Source: an uncultured Olsenella sp.
GTDB lineage: Bacteria; Actinomycetota; Coriobacteriia; Coriobacteriales; Atopobiaceae
Assembly: GCA_934660915.1 (NCBI GenBank)
Contig: CAKUIF010000004.1
Location: forward strand, 124,001-188,000
Length of the DNA: 64,000 bases
Direction of reading: 5' to 3'
The notes under the pieces were generated by a model, which searched no databases, had not been told where the DNA came from, and worked only from the letters and a program-made list of their open reading frames with translations. Position 1 is the first letter of the stretch. Every line of letters begins with the position of its first letter. Both the position numbers and the translations under genes were made by a program. Below are positions 23,759 through 33,611 of this stretch, one piece after another.

Positions 23759-24772
23759 CTAAACCAGGTACTCGGCGATCTGGACAGCGTTCGTGGCGGC
23801 GCCCTTGCGGATCTGGTCGCCGCAGCACCAGAAGGTGAGCGAGTTCACCCCGTCGGGCGCAGAGAGGTCGCGGCGGATGCGGCCGACATACACCAGGTCC
23901 TGGTCGGAGGTGTCGAGCGGCATCGGGTACTCAAGCTTCGCGGGGTCGTCGACCACCTTGACGCCGGGGGCAGACGCTAGAATCTCGCGAGCCTCGTCGG
24001 GCGAGATCGGGCGCTCGAACTCGGCGGTGATGCTCTCGGAGTGCGAGCGCATGACGGGCACGCGGACGCAGGTGCAGTTAACGCGAACCTCGGGCAGGTG
24101 CATGATCTTGCGGCCCTCGTTCTGCATCTTCAGCTCCTCGGACGTGTACGCCTCGTCCTTGAAGCCGCCGATCTGCGGGATAAGGTTATAGGCCAGCTGA
24201 TACGCGAAGGGCTTGGTCTCCCCCACCTCGCCGCCCTCGGCGAGCACGCGGCTTTCGCGCTCGAGCTCCTTGAGACCCGGAAGGCCGGCGCCGGAGGCGG
24301 CCTGATAGGTCGAAACGATCAGACGCTTCAAGCCAGCCGCCTGGTGAAGCGGGAACGTCGGCACGAGGCCGATGATGGTGGCGCAGTTAGGATTGGCAAT
24401 GATATTGCGCGGGTGGTTGGCAATATCTGCCGCGTTGATCTCGGGAACAACAAGAGGAACATCCTCGTCAAGGCGGAACGCGTGCGAGTTGTCCACGCAC
24501 ACGGCGCCACGCTTGGCGGCTTCGGGAAGAAGTTCCTTGGCGGTCTCGTCGCCGGCGGCGCCGAGAACGATGTCCACACCCTCGAAGGCGTCGGCACAGG
24601 CGAGCTGCACCGGCACGTCCTCGCCGCGGAATCTCACGATCTTGCCCACGGAGCGGGCAGAGGCGAGCGGTACGAGCCTCTCGACGGGAAAATCACGCTC
24701 CTCGAGACATTCGAGCATCTGGGTTCCGACGACGCCCGTCGCGCCGAGGATTGCGACTACCTTGCCTGCCAT
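23759..24772 (-). CDS. asd: Aspartate-semialdehyde dehydrogenase
   Basis: Reduces aspartyl phosphate to aspartate semialdehyde with NADPH, the branch-point metabolite for lysine, threonine and methionine. It has 337 residues. A Rossmann motif GATGVVG is at 10-16 and the catalytic cysteine is Cys130 in NPNCATI; the active-site histidine is in the RVPVMRSHS region. It is the last gene of hom-lysC-asd, 33 nt after lysC. Confidence 0.97.
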   Translation of the reverse strand: MAGKVVAILGATGVVGTQMLECLEERDFPVERLVPLASARSVGKIVRFRGEDVPVQLACADAFEGVDIVLGAAGDETAKELLPEAAKRGAVCVDNSHAFRLDEDVPLVVPEINAADIANHPRNIIANPNCATIIGLVPTFPLHQAAGLKRLIVSTYQAASGAGLPGLKELERESRVLAEGGEVGETKPFAYQLAYNLIPQIGGFKDEAYTSEELKMQNEGRKIMHLPEVRVNCTCVRVPVMRSHSESITAEFERPISPDEAREILASAPGVKVVDDPAKLEYPMPLDTSDQDLVYVGRIRRDLSAPDGVNSLTFWCCGDQIRKGAATNAVQIAEYLV

Positions 24773-24805
24773 GGTGTTGTCCTTTCGGATTATTGAAACG
24801 TTGGG

Positions 24806-26143
24806 TTACTTCTCTGAGAGCTGAATCACTTCGTCGCGAACAAAGCGCTCGTAGATGACCTTGATGGCGCGATCGAAATCCTCGTTGTTCACGCCCATGA
24901 TGATGCTGATCTCCTGGGAGCTCTGCGTGATCATGCGGATGTTGATGCCGGCCTCGCCGAGCGCACCGAAGATCTTGCCGGAGGTACCGGAACGCTTCGA
25001 CATGTTGCGGCCGACGACTGAGATAAGCGCGAGCTTGTCCACCATGCTGATGTCGTCGGGGCGGATTTCCTTGCGGATGTCCGAGATGATGGAGTAGATG
25101 GAGTCGCGGACATCGGCGCCGTTGACGACGACGCCGAAGGAGTCGACGCCCGTGGGGATGTGCTCGACCGAGACGCCGTAGCGCTCGAAGATGGCGAGCG
25201 TCTTGCGCACGAGGCCGACCTCGTTGGACATGTGCGCCTTCTTTATGTGGACGCTGATAAAGTCCTTCTTGCCGGCGATGCCGGTGATCAGGTGCTCGTC
25301 CTCGCCCGCCTCCGCGTTCTCGCGGATGATGGTGCCCTCATCTGCGGGACGGTTGGTGTTCTTGATCTGAATGGGGATGTTGACCTCGCGAACCGGGAAG
25401 ATAGCCTCCTCCTGAAGAACCGAGGCGCCCATGTAGGAGAGCTCGCGCATCTCGTCGAAGGTGATGCGGCGGATGGAGCGCGGGTGATCGACGATGCGCG
25501 GGTCTGCAGAGAGGAAGCCCGACACGTCGGTCCAGTTCTCATAGAGGTTCGCGTCGACGCAGCGGGCAAGAATGGCGCCGGTGATGTCGCCGCCGCCGCG
25601 TTGGAAAAGCTTAATCTGGCCGTCGACCGTGGCGCCATAGAAACCAGGAAGCACAAAAGAGCCCTTGCGGACCATAACGTCCTTGAGGCGAGCGGCGGTG
25701 CGCTCCATGTCGACCGAGCCGTCGTGATGGAACACGACGACGTCGGCAGCATCGACGAAGGGCATGCCGAGGTACTCGGCCATGAGGTTGGCCGTGAACC
25801 ACTCGCCGCGGGAGACGACGTACTCGGGCGAGTGCTTCTTGATGTTGTTCGCGAAGGCCTGGAACTTGTCGGCGAGCGGCCACTTGAGGCCAAGCTCATC
25901 GACAATGTCCTGATAACGACGCTGGATATCGCCAAGAAGGGAGGTGCAGTCGACGCCGTACTGGATGTGGGCGTTCACAAGCAAGAGAAGGTCCGTGATC
26001 TTGTTGTCCCCGGAGAAACGCTTGCCGGAGGCGGAGACGACGACGAACTTGCGGTCAGGATCGGACTCGACGATGCCCTTGACCTTCTTGAACTGCTCGG
26101 CGGAAGCGACGGAGGAGCCGCCGAACTTTGCGATCTTGATCAT
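24806..26143 (-). CDS. lysC: Aspartate kinase
   Basis: Phosphorylates aspartate, the committed step of the aspartate family. It has 445 residues and is monofunctional. The kinase signature KFGGSSV is at 6-12, and two C-terminal ACT domains from about residue 300 imply feedback control by lysine and/or threonine. It lies 21 nt after hom and 33 nt before asd. The full-length single frame argues against the internal-start alpha/beta arrangement seen in Corynebacterium. Confidence 0.96.
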   Translation of the reverse strand: MIKIAKFGGSSVASAEQFKKVKGIVESDPDRKFVVVSASGKRFSGDNKITDLLLLVNAHIQYGVDCTSLLGDIQRRYQDIVDELGLKWPLADKFQAFANNIKKHSPEYVVSRGEWFTANLMAEYLGMPFVDAADVVVFHHDGSVDMERTAARLKDVMVRKGSFVLPGFYGATVDGQIKLFQRGGGDITGAILARCVDANLYENWTDVSGFLSADPRIVDHPRSIRRITFDEMRELSYMGASVLQEEAIFPVREVNIPIQIKNTNRPADEGTIIRENAEAGEDEHLITGIAGKKDFISVHIKKAHMSNEVGLVRKTLAIFERYGVSVEHIPTGVDSFGVVVNGADVRDSIYSIISDIRKEIRPDDISMVDKLALISVVGRNMSKRSGTSGKIFGALGEAGINIRMITQSSQEISIIMGVNNEDFDRAIKVIYERFVRDEVIQLSEK

Positions 26144-26164
26144 CTGTAAAGGTATCCGTTCTGC

Positions 26165-27286
26165 TTACACGAGGGCTGCCATGAAAGAGCTGGGGTCGGA
26201 CTCGAGCGCGGCGTCGAGGGCGGCTCGGGCCTCGACCGCCGTGATGTCGCGAAGAAGCCAGGCGCCGGGCGCGAAGGCCTCGGAACCCGCCGGCTGAGCA
26301 GAGGCGCACAGCACATAGTCGCCGCGAAGCAGCTCAGGCGCGTATTCGAGCCCGCGGGAGAAGTCGTAGACGGGGCGACGGCCCGCCGCGCAGTCGAGGA
26401 CGTCCTGGACGATGGCGTTGCCGGTGGGAAGGCTGCCCGCGCCCTGGCCGTAGAACTTGAGCTCGCCGACGGTCTGTCCATCGAGGGTCACGAGGTTGAA
26501 GTTGGACGGCACATGGGCCTCGAGCGAGTCGACGGGAAGGGCGACGGGCTCGACGGCAACCGCGTAGGCGCCGTCCTTCTGGACGCCGCGGCCGAGCAGC
26601 TTGACCGTGAGGCCGCGCTCGCCAAAGAGGTCGAGGTCGGCCTTGGTGAGATTGCGGATGCCGGAGACGGGCAGGTCATGGATGCAGGCCACGTCGAACG
26701 CCGCGGAGGCGGTGATGATGGTCTTGTTCATGACATCGATGCCGTCGATGTCGGCCGAGGGGTCGCGCTCGGCATAGCCAAGCTCCTGGGCCTCTGCCAG
26801 GACGTCGGCGAACTCGGCTCCGTCCTTGAGCATCTGGTAGACGATGTAGTTGGTGGTGCCGTTCATGATGCCCTTGAAGGAGGAGATCTCGTCGACGCGG
26901 CGGACCTTCTCGATACCTGCGATCCAAGGGATGCCGCCGCCGACCGAGGCCTCGATGAAGAGGCTCACGCGGTTATAGAGCGCAGCCTCGGCGAACTCGG
27001 CGAAGTGCGCGGCGACGACGGCCTTGTTGGAGGTGACGACGTGCTTGCCCGAGGCAAGTGCGCGCATGATGAAGGTGTGCGCCGGCTCGACTCCGCCCAT
27101 GCACTCGACGACGAGGTCGATGTCGGGGTCCGACACGATCTCGTTGTAATCGGAAGTCATGCGGTGATCACTCAGGCGGTCGGGAAGCTCCAGAATACGA
27201 GCGACCTCGACGGAGCCCACGCGGTCGCGGATGATCTGGTCGACGCCACGGCCGACCGTGCCGTAGCCGAGAAGGGCGATTTTCAT
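26165..27286 (-). CDS. hom: Homoserine dehydrogenase
   Basis: Reduces aspartate semialdehyde to homoserine. It has 373 residues. The NAD(P) loop GYGTVG is at 7-12, and the catalytic region contains GIMNGTTNY and the following AQELGYAERDPSADI. The C-terminus ends about where an ACT domain would begin in 430-residue relatives, so classical threonine feedback may be absent here. The ATG at 27286 gives the canonical MKIALLGYGTVG. No Shine-Dalgarno sequence is seen, so translation may be leaderless. First gene of hom-lysC-asd, divergent from thrC. Confidence 0.95.
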   Translation of the reverse strand: MKIALLGYGTVGRGVDQIIRDRVGSVEVARILELPDRLSDHRMTSDYNEIVSDPDIDLVVECMGGVEPAHTFIMRALASGKHVVTSNKAVVAAHFAEFAEAALYNRVSLFIEASVGGGIPWIAGIEKVRRVDEISSFKGIMNGTTNYIVYQMLKDGAEFADVLAEAQELGYAERDPSADIDGIDVMNKTIITASAAFDVACIHDLPVSGIRNLTKADLDLFGERGLTVKLLGRGVQKDGAYAVAVEPVALPVDSLEAHVPSNFNLVTLDGQTVGELKFYGQGAGSLPTGNAIVQDVLDCAAGRRPVYDFSRGLEYAPELLRGDYVLCASAQPAGSEAFAPGAWLLRDITAVEARAALDAALESDPSSFMAALV

Positions 27287-27396
27287 GAGCGGCGAGTCCA
27301 ATCTTTCGAATCTGTGTCCATAGCCCGTGGGCTCGTGCGCTGCAGGTATGATTACTCGGAGTATCCGCGGTAACAACCGGACGCAAGGAGCCGACA

Positions 27397-28890
27397 GTGA
27401 ATTCGTTCTACCACAGCACGCGCGGTAAAACCGATAACGTAACAAGCAAGCAAGCTATCTTGCGCGGAATCGCCCCTGACGGTGGCCTCTACGTCGCGGA
27501 CTGGATCGGCGAGGAAGAGCTCGACCTCGCCCAGGTCTGCAACCAGACCTTCCAGGAAAACGCGCGCCTGGTGCTCGGCGCACTTCTTCCCGACTACACC
27601 GAAGCCGAGATCGCGCAGTGCGTGGACGCGGCCTACGGCGAGCAGTGGGACACCCCCTCGTGCTGCCCGGTATCTGCGCTCGGCGACGACTGGCTGCTCG
27701 AGCTCTACCACGGTCCTACGAGCGCCTTCAAGGACGTCGCGCTCCAGATGCTGCCCCAGCTCATGGGCGTCGCCCGCAAGGGTGCCGAGGGCGAGGGCAA
27801 GAAGATCATGATCGTCACCGCCACCTCCGGCGACACCGGCAAGGCCGCCTTGGACGGATTCGCCGGCGTCAAGGGCTGCGGCGTCACCGTCTTCTACCCC
27901 GAGGGCAAGGTCTCCGACATCCAGCACCTCCAGATGGCGACCCAGGCAGGCGACAACGTCGCGGTGTGCGCGGTGCGCGGCAACTTCGACGACTGCCAGA
28001 CCGAGGTCAAGCACATCTTTGCCGACACCGCCCTGGCCAAGAGGCTCGCCGAGGGCGGCGCCGTGCTCTCGAGCGCGAACTCCATCAACGTCGGTCGCCT
28101 CGCGCCCCAGGTCACCTACTACTTCGACTCCTACGCCCAGCTCGTGCGAGCCGGTGCGATCGAGCTCGGCGACGAGGTCACCTTCTGCGTCCCCACCGGC
28201 AACTTCGGCGACGTCCTCGCCGGCTACTACGCCAAGCGCCTCGCCCTTCCCGTGAAAAAGCTCGTCGTCGCCTCGAACGAGAACGACGTCCTCACCGACT
28301 TCCTCACCACGGGCACCTATAACCGCCTGCGCCCCTTCAACAAGACGATCAGCCCCTCGATGGACATCCTCGTCTCCTCGAACCTCGAGCGCATGCTCTA
28401 TTACTTCTGCGAGGGAGATTGCGAGCTCGTCGCGTCCCTCATGTCCGACCTCGCAGAGAAGGGCTCCTACACCGTCCCGGCAGAAGTGCTTGCCCGCATC
28501 CAGGAGGTCTTTGCCTGCGGCCGAGCCGACGATGACCAGACCCGCGCGGAGATCCGCTCCACCTGGGAGGGTCTCGGCGTGCTCATCGACCCGCACACCG
28601 CCGTCGCAAAAACCGTCCTCGACTCCGTCGAGCGCGACGGCTCCGCGCGCGTCTGCCTCTCCACCGCTTCCCCGTACAAGTTCGGCGCGGACGTCCTTGC
28701 GGCGCTTGGGGAGGACACCGACAACTTGACCGGCTTCGAGTGCATGGATGCCCTCGCCGCAAAGACCAGGACCGTCCCGCCGGCGCGCCTTTCCGCCCTT
28801 CGTGACGCTGAGGTCCTCCACACGACCGTCTGCGACCGCGACAAGATGGGCGATTTCGTGGAGTCCTCCTGCGCTAGGGTGTTCAAGTGA
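27397..28890 (+). CDS. thrC: Threonine synthase
   Basis: PLP enzyme converting phosphohomoserine to threonine. At 497 residues it belongs to the longer class with an N-terminal extension. The PLP lysine is Lys112 in GPTSAFKDVAL, and the phosphate-binding ATSGDTGKAA segment follows. The GTG at 27397 has AAGGAG 8 nt upstream. Its stop overlaps the thrB start by 4 nt. It is divergent from hom over 110 nt, placing both halves of the threonine branch under one intergenic region. Confidence 0.97.
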   Translation: MNSFYHSTRGKTDNVTSKQAILRGIAPDGGLYVADWIGEEELDLAQVCNQTFQENARLVLGALLPDYTEAEIAQCVDAAYGEQWDTPSCCPVSALGDDWLLELYHGPTSAFKDVALQMLPQLMGVARKGAEGEGKKIMIVTATSGDTGKAALDGFAGVKGCGVTVFYPEGKVSDIQHLQMATQAGDNVAVCAVRGNFDDCQTEVKHIFADTALAKRLAEGGAVLSSANSINVGRLAPQVTYYFDSYAQLVRAGAIELGDEVTFCVPTGNFGDVLAGYYAKRLALPVKKLVVASNENDVLTDFLTTGTYNRLRPFNKTISPSMDILVSSNLERMLYYFCEGDCELVASLMSDLAEKGSYTVPAEVLARIQEVFACGRADDDQTRAEIRSTWEGLGVLIDPHTAVAKTVLDSVERDGSARVCLSTASPYKFGADVLAALGEDTDNLTGFECMDALAAKTRTVPPARLSALRDAEVLHTTVCDRDKMGDFVESSCARVFK

Positions 28891-29795
28891 TCGCCGCCGA
28901 CGGCCAGACCAAGCCGGTCGTCATCGTCCGCGTCCCCGCCACGTCCGCCAACGTGGGCGTCGGCTTCGATTGCCTGGGAATCGCGCTCGACCTGACGGCC
29001 ACCTTCCTCATGTCGCCCTCCGAGGCGCTTGAGATCGACGGCTGCGAGGAGCGTTTCCGCGGCGAGGACAACCTCGTGTGGCAGAGCTACCTCAAGGGCT
29101 GCGCGGAGCTTGAGGGCGATCCCGTGCCCCTGAAGATCTCGATCCTCTCCCCCATCCCGCTTTCGGGCGGGCTTGGGTCGAGCTCGACCTGCGTCATTGC
29201 CGGCGTCGCCGCGGCGCAGGTCCTCTGCCGCGGCTCCTACGACCGCGAGGAGTGCCTCGAGATGGCGACCCGCATCGAGGGGCACCCCGACAACGTGGCG
29301 CCCGCCATCATGGGAGGTCTCGTGAGCTCTTTCGTCGAGGGCGACGAAACGACCTCGACGCGTATGGACATCGCCGAGAACCTTCGCTTCATCGCCATCG
29401 CCCCTCCCTACGAGGTGCGCACAGCCGATGCCCGCAGGGTGCTCCCCAAAGAGGTGCCCGCGGCGACCGCGGTCTGGCAGATGGGTCGATGCGTCGCTGT
29501 GGTTCGGGCGCTTGAGACGGGCGACGCGGGGCTTCTTTCCAAGGCAAACCACGACAAGCTCCACGAGCCGTATCGCAGCAAGCTCATCCGCGACTTCGAG
29601 CCGCTCAAGCAGGTGGCGCTCGAGTCCGGGGCCTGCGCCTTCATGATCAGCGGCTCGGGGTCCACCATGCTCGCGGTCGCCGACGGAGATGAGCGCGCGG
29701 CGGCCGTGCACAAGGCCCTGGAGGACGCGCGTCCTGATTTCTGGCTGCGCACGCTCAAGGCAAACTCACTCGGCACCACCGTTGATTTGAACTAA
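28887..29795 (+). CDS. thrB: Homoserine kinase
   Basis: GHMP kinase that phosphorylates homoserine. It has 302 residues. The ATP-binding GHMP motif PIPLSGGLGSSS is at about 89-100, and a C-terminal motif SGSGST is present. The GTG start overlaps the thrC stop (GTGA), so the pair is translationally coupled. The order thrC-thrB is the reverse of Escherichia coli. Confidence 0.96.
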   Translation: MIAADGQTKPVVIVRVPATSANVGVGFDCLGIALDLTATFLMSPSEALEIDGCEERFRGEDNLVWQSYLKGCAELEGDPVPLKISILSPIPLSGGLGSSSTCVIAGVAAAQVLCRGSYDREECLEMATRIEGHPDNVAPAIMGGLVSSFVEGDETTSTRMDIAENLRFIAIAPPYEVRTADARRVLPKEVPAATAVWQMGRCVAVVRALETGDAGLLSKANHDKLHEPYRSKLIRDFEPLKQVALESGACAFMISGSGSTMLAVADGDERAAAVHKALEDARPDFWLRTLKANSLGTTVDLN

Positions 29796-29834
29796 CGCAA
29801 GGCCGATCAAAGCACAGGTTATATAGAGAACAAA

Positions 29835-29863
29835 GAAGCCCGCCCCATTAAGGAGCGGGCTTC
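29835..29863 (-). terminator. Bidirectional terminator between thrB and livF
   Basis: Stem GAAGCCCGC/GCGGGCTTC with an 11-nt loop lies between converging operons. T-rich sequence follows on both strands (TTTG on minus, TTACTTT on plus). Confidence 0.85.
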
Positions 29864-29900
29864 TTACTTTAGTCCAAAGAGCTGTGGAGGGATTCGCGCG

Positions 29901-30614
<714 letters not shown>

Positions 30615-30615
30615 G

Positions 30616-31467
30616 CTAGTTCACCCCCTGCTTGCCAAGGTACGCCTCGATGACCTTGGGGTTGTTCTGAATCTGCTCGGGCGTTCCCTTGGCGATAATA
30701 CGGCCGTAGTCGAGGACGCCGACGACCTCGCACACGCCCATAACGAGGCTCATGTCGTGCTCGATGAGCAGGATGGCGATGCCGAACTCGTCGCGGATCT
30801 TTTGGATGTTCTCCATGAGCTCCTCGGTCTCGGCGGGGTTCATGCCCGCCGCGGGCTCATCGAGGAGCAGGACCTTGGGGTTCGTCGCGAGGGCACGGAG
30901 GATCTCGAGCCTGCGCTGGGCGCCATAAGGCAAGTTGCCCGCCTGAGTGTCGGCGAACTTACGCATGCCAAAGATATCAAGAAGTTCGAGCGCCTTGTCG
31001 TGGTACTCGGCCTCCTGCTTCCAGTGGCCCGGAAGACGCAAAAGGTCGGTCGCGAGGCTGGATTTCATCGAATTGCCGAAGCCGACGAGCACGTTCTCCT
31101 CAACCGTCATCTTGGAGAAGAGGCGGATGTTCTGGAAGGTACGGGCGATGCCCATGCGGTTGACCTCATACACGGACTTGCCTGCAGTGGCCATACCGTC
31201 AAGAAGGATGGAGCCGCGTGTAGGCTTGTACACATTGGTAAGAAGATTGAATACGGTCGTCTTTCCTGCGCCGTTGGGGCCGATGAGGCCGGATATCTCG
31301 GTACGGCCAAGGGCGATGTTGAAATCGTCAACGGCGGTGAGGCCACCGAAATCGATGCCGAGGTTCGTCGCCTCGAGCACCGGGCGCTTATCTGCGTCGC
31401 GCTCGGGAATGAGGTTCGGGCTCTTTGGCTCAACGAGCTTTACATCGCCGCGGATAACCTTACTCAT
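30616..31467 (-). CDS. livG: Branched-chain amino acid ABC transporter, ATPase LivG
   Basis: Second nucleotide-binding subunit, 283 residues. Walker A GPNGAGKTT lies near residue 65, and the NLPYGAQRRLEI stretch stands at the place of the signature. The long insert and C-terminal extension relative to LivF are typical of LivG. Its start overlaps the livM stop by 8 nt. Confidence 0.95.
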   Translation of the reverse strand: MSKVIRGDVKLVEPKSPNLIPERDADKRPVLEATNLGIDFGGLTAVDDFNIALGRTEISGLIGPNGAGKTTVFNLLTNVYKPTRGSILLDGMATAGKSVYEVNRMGIARTFQNIRLFSKMTVEENVLVGFGNSMKSSLATDLLRLPGHWKQEAEYHDKALELLDIFGMRKFADTQAGNLPYGAQRRLEILRALATNPKVLLLDEPAAGMNPAETEELMENIQKIRDEFGIAILLIEHDMSLVMGVCEVVGVLDYGRIIAKGTPEQIQNNPKVIEAYLGKQGVN

Positions 31468-32617
31468 GGGCGCTCACCTCCTGGGCGTGCTCGCTGGAAT
31501 CTACGGACTTCTTCTTCCAGGGGAAATCCCTGTTCAGGCAGCGCTCTACCACGCGGGAAAGCGAGAAATCGTAGCTGCCAAAGAGGCCCTGCGGGCGGAA
31601 GATCATCACGAGGATAAGGACGACGGCGTAGGCGACCATGCGGAACTCGGAGAACGCGCGCAGCGCCTCAGGCAGGATCGTGAGGACGCTCGCCGAGACG
31701 ACGGAGCCGAGCATCGAGCCCATGCCGCCGAGAACGACCATGACGAGGATCTCGACCGACTTCATGAAACCGAACTTCGAGGGGTCCATGACGCCGATGC
31801 AACCGGCATACAGGGCGCCGCCGACTCCTGCGAAGAATGCGGAGACCACGAAGGCGAGCGTCTTGTAATAGGTGGTGCTCACGCCGGATGCCTCGGCAGC
31901 GATCTCGTTGTCGCGGATGGCCAGGATCGCGCGGCCGTGACGCGACTTCATGAGCGTGTGGATCAGGAAAATCACGACAGCGACGGTAAGAAACACGTTG
32001 AGGAAGTTCGTGTAGCCCGGGATGCCCGAGAGGCCCTTGGCGCCGCCCGTGAAGTCGAAACCGAGCACGCCGTCGATGTTGTTGATGACGACGCGGATGA
32101 TCTCGGCGAAACCAAGCGTGATGATGGCGAGGTAGTCGCCCTTGAGCCTCAAGGCGGGGATGCCGATGATCAGGCCGCAGATAGCCGCGCAGATGCCGCC
32201 GAAGACGACGCCGCCGACGAACAGCAGGATGGCCGCAGGGCTTGCCATGGTGGCCATCGCCTTGGCGTTGAGGCCGAGCACAGGCATCAGTTTGATGATG
32301 AAGAGCGCGCAGGAGTAACCGCCGACGCTCATGAATCCGGCATGGCCGAGCGGCAGCTGACCCAAGTAGCCGGTCGCGATGTTGAGCGAGACGGCCATGA
32401 TGATGTAGATGCCGACCTGCTCGAGAACGCCGGATTGGTAACGGTTAACGACTCCCCCGGAGATAAGCGACTCCCCGATGACGAGGAAAACGAGGACAAG
32501 CAGGGCGTTGATCGCATAGCGCGCAGGCATCGGGAGGGTGCGGCGCTTCCCGCTAGGGGCGACAACCGAGGTGGTGAGCGTCGGTCGCTCTTCGCCCTTG
32601 TTGTAGTAATCCTTCAT
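31460..32617 (-). CDS. livM: Branched-chain amino acid ABC transporter, permease LivM
   Basis: Integral membrane permease, 385 residues with 9-10 predicted membrane segments after a charged cytoplasmic N-terminus of about 35 residues. The EAA-like segment (EIAAEASGVSTTYYK) contacts the ATPase. The ATG at 32617 has AGGGGG 8 nt upstream; a GTG three codons earlier sits directly on that site and is unlikely. Confidence 0.93.
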   Translation of the reverse strand: MKDYYNKGEERPTLTTSVVAPSGKRRTLPMPARYAINALLVLVFLVIGESLISGGVVNRYQSGVLEQVGIYIIMAVSLNIATGYLGQLPLGHAGFMSVGGYSCALFIIKLMPVLGLNAKAMATMASPAAILLFVGGVVFGGICAAICGLIIGIPALRLKGDYLAIITLGFAEIIRVVINNIDGVLGFDFTGGAKGLSGIPGYTNFLNVFLTVAVVIFLIHTLMKSRHGRAILAIRDNEIAAEASGVSTTYYKTLAFVVSAFFAGVGGALYAGCIGVMDPSKFGFMKSVEILVMVVLGGMGSMLGSVVSASVLTILPEALRAFSEFRMVAYAVVLILVMIFRPQGLFGSYDFSLSRVVERCLNRDFPWKKKSVDSSEHAQEVSAHE

Positions 32618-32629
32618 GACGTGCACCCC

Positions 32630-33505
32630 CTAAACCTTCTCGGTCATGGGACGGCCAAGAAGGCCCGTCGGCTTGACGATCAAAACGATGATGAGCAAAA
32701 GGAACACGACGGCGTCCTGCCAAACGGAAAGGCCGATTGCGGAGACGAACACCTCGGCAAAGCCGACGATGAGGCCGCCGATGACGGCGCCGGGAATCGA
32801 GCCGATGCCGCCCAGAACGGCGGCGACGAAGGCCTTGGTGCCGAGCATGATGCCCATCGTGGGGGTGATCTGCGTGTATGCCATGCAGTAGAGCACGGCG
32901 CCGATGCCGGCGAGCGCGGAGCCGACGGCGAAGGTGAACGAGATGGTGTGGTTCACGTTGATGCCCATGAGACGCGCGGCGCCCATATCCTCGGAGACGG
33001 CTCGCATGGCCTTGCCGAGCTTGGTCTTCTGGACAAGGAAGGTGAGAACCGCGGTGGCTGCGGCGGTCACGAAGACGGTGAGGATGGCGCGGCCCGAGAG
33101 GCTCGCGTCACCGATCTGGAAGCTGCCAAAGTCACCGAATGAAGGAACGACCTTCGCGGCCGCGCCGAACACGAGCTGCCCGCCGTTCTCGAGGAAGTAC
33201 GAGACGCCGATGGCGGTGATCAGGATCGAGAGTCGCGGGGCATCGCGAAGCGGGGCGTAGGCGACCTTGTCGATGAGCACGCCCAGGGCCATGCAGCCGA
33301 TCACGGCAAGAAGCGCCGCGGCGACGGGAGGCAGGCCGAGGTTTGCCATGGAGATCCAGGCGATGTAGCCGCCCACCATGATGATGTCGCCATGAGCGAA
33401 GTTCAGAAGCAAGATGATGCCGTACACCATGGTGTACCCGAGCGCCACGAGCGCGTAGATGCTGCCGAGGCTGAGGCCGTTGAGCAGCTGGGTCAAGAAA
33501 GTCAT
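32630..33505 (-). CDS. livH: Branched-chain amino acid ABC transporter, permease LivH
   Basis: Partner permease to LivM, 291 residues with about 8 membrane segments. It begins with the typical FLTQLLNGLSLGSIYALVAL and carries the conserved AVSEDMGAARLMGIN coupling segment. The ATG at 33505 follows GGAAGGGAAG. The open frame extends 49 codons upstream, but without family similarity. Confidence 0.94.
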   Translation of the reverse strand: MTFLTQLLNGLSLGSIYALVALGYTMVYGIILLLNFAHGDIIMVGGYIAWISMANLGLPPVAAALLAVIGCMALGVLIDKVAYAPLRDAPRLSILITAIGVSYFLENGGQLVFGAAAKVVPSFGDFGSFQIGDASLSGRAILTVFVTAAATAVLTFLVQKTKLGKAMRAVSEDMGAARLMGINVNHTISFTFAVGSALAGIGAVLYCMAYTQITPTMGIMLGTKAFVAAVLGGIGSIPGAVIGGLIVGFAEVFVSAIGLSVWQDAVVFLLLIIVLIVKPTGLLGRPMTEKV

Positions 33506-33611
33506 CGGCACTTCCCTTCCGAGTCGATTGCGGATACTGCGAAGGGCACCGAGAGGCACGTCGTCGCTCTCGGTGCCCAAGGTTGCGGGCGCATGGTCAA
33601 GCGGGGAGCTA

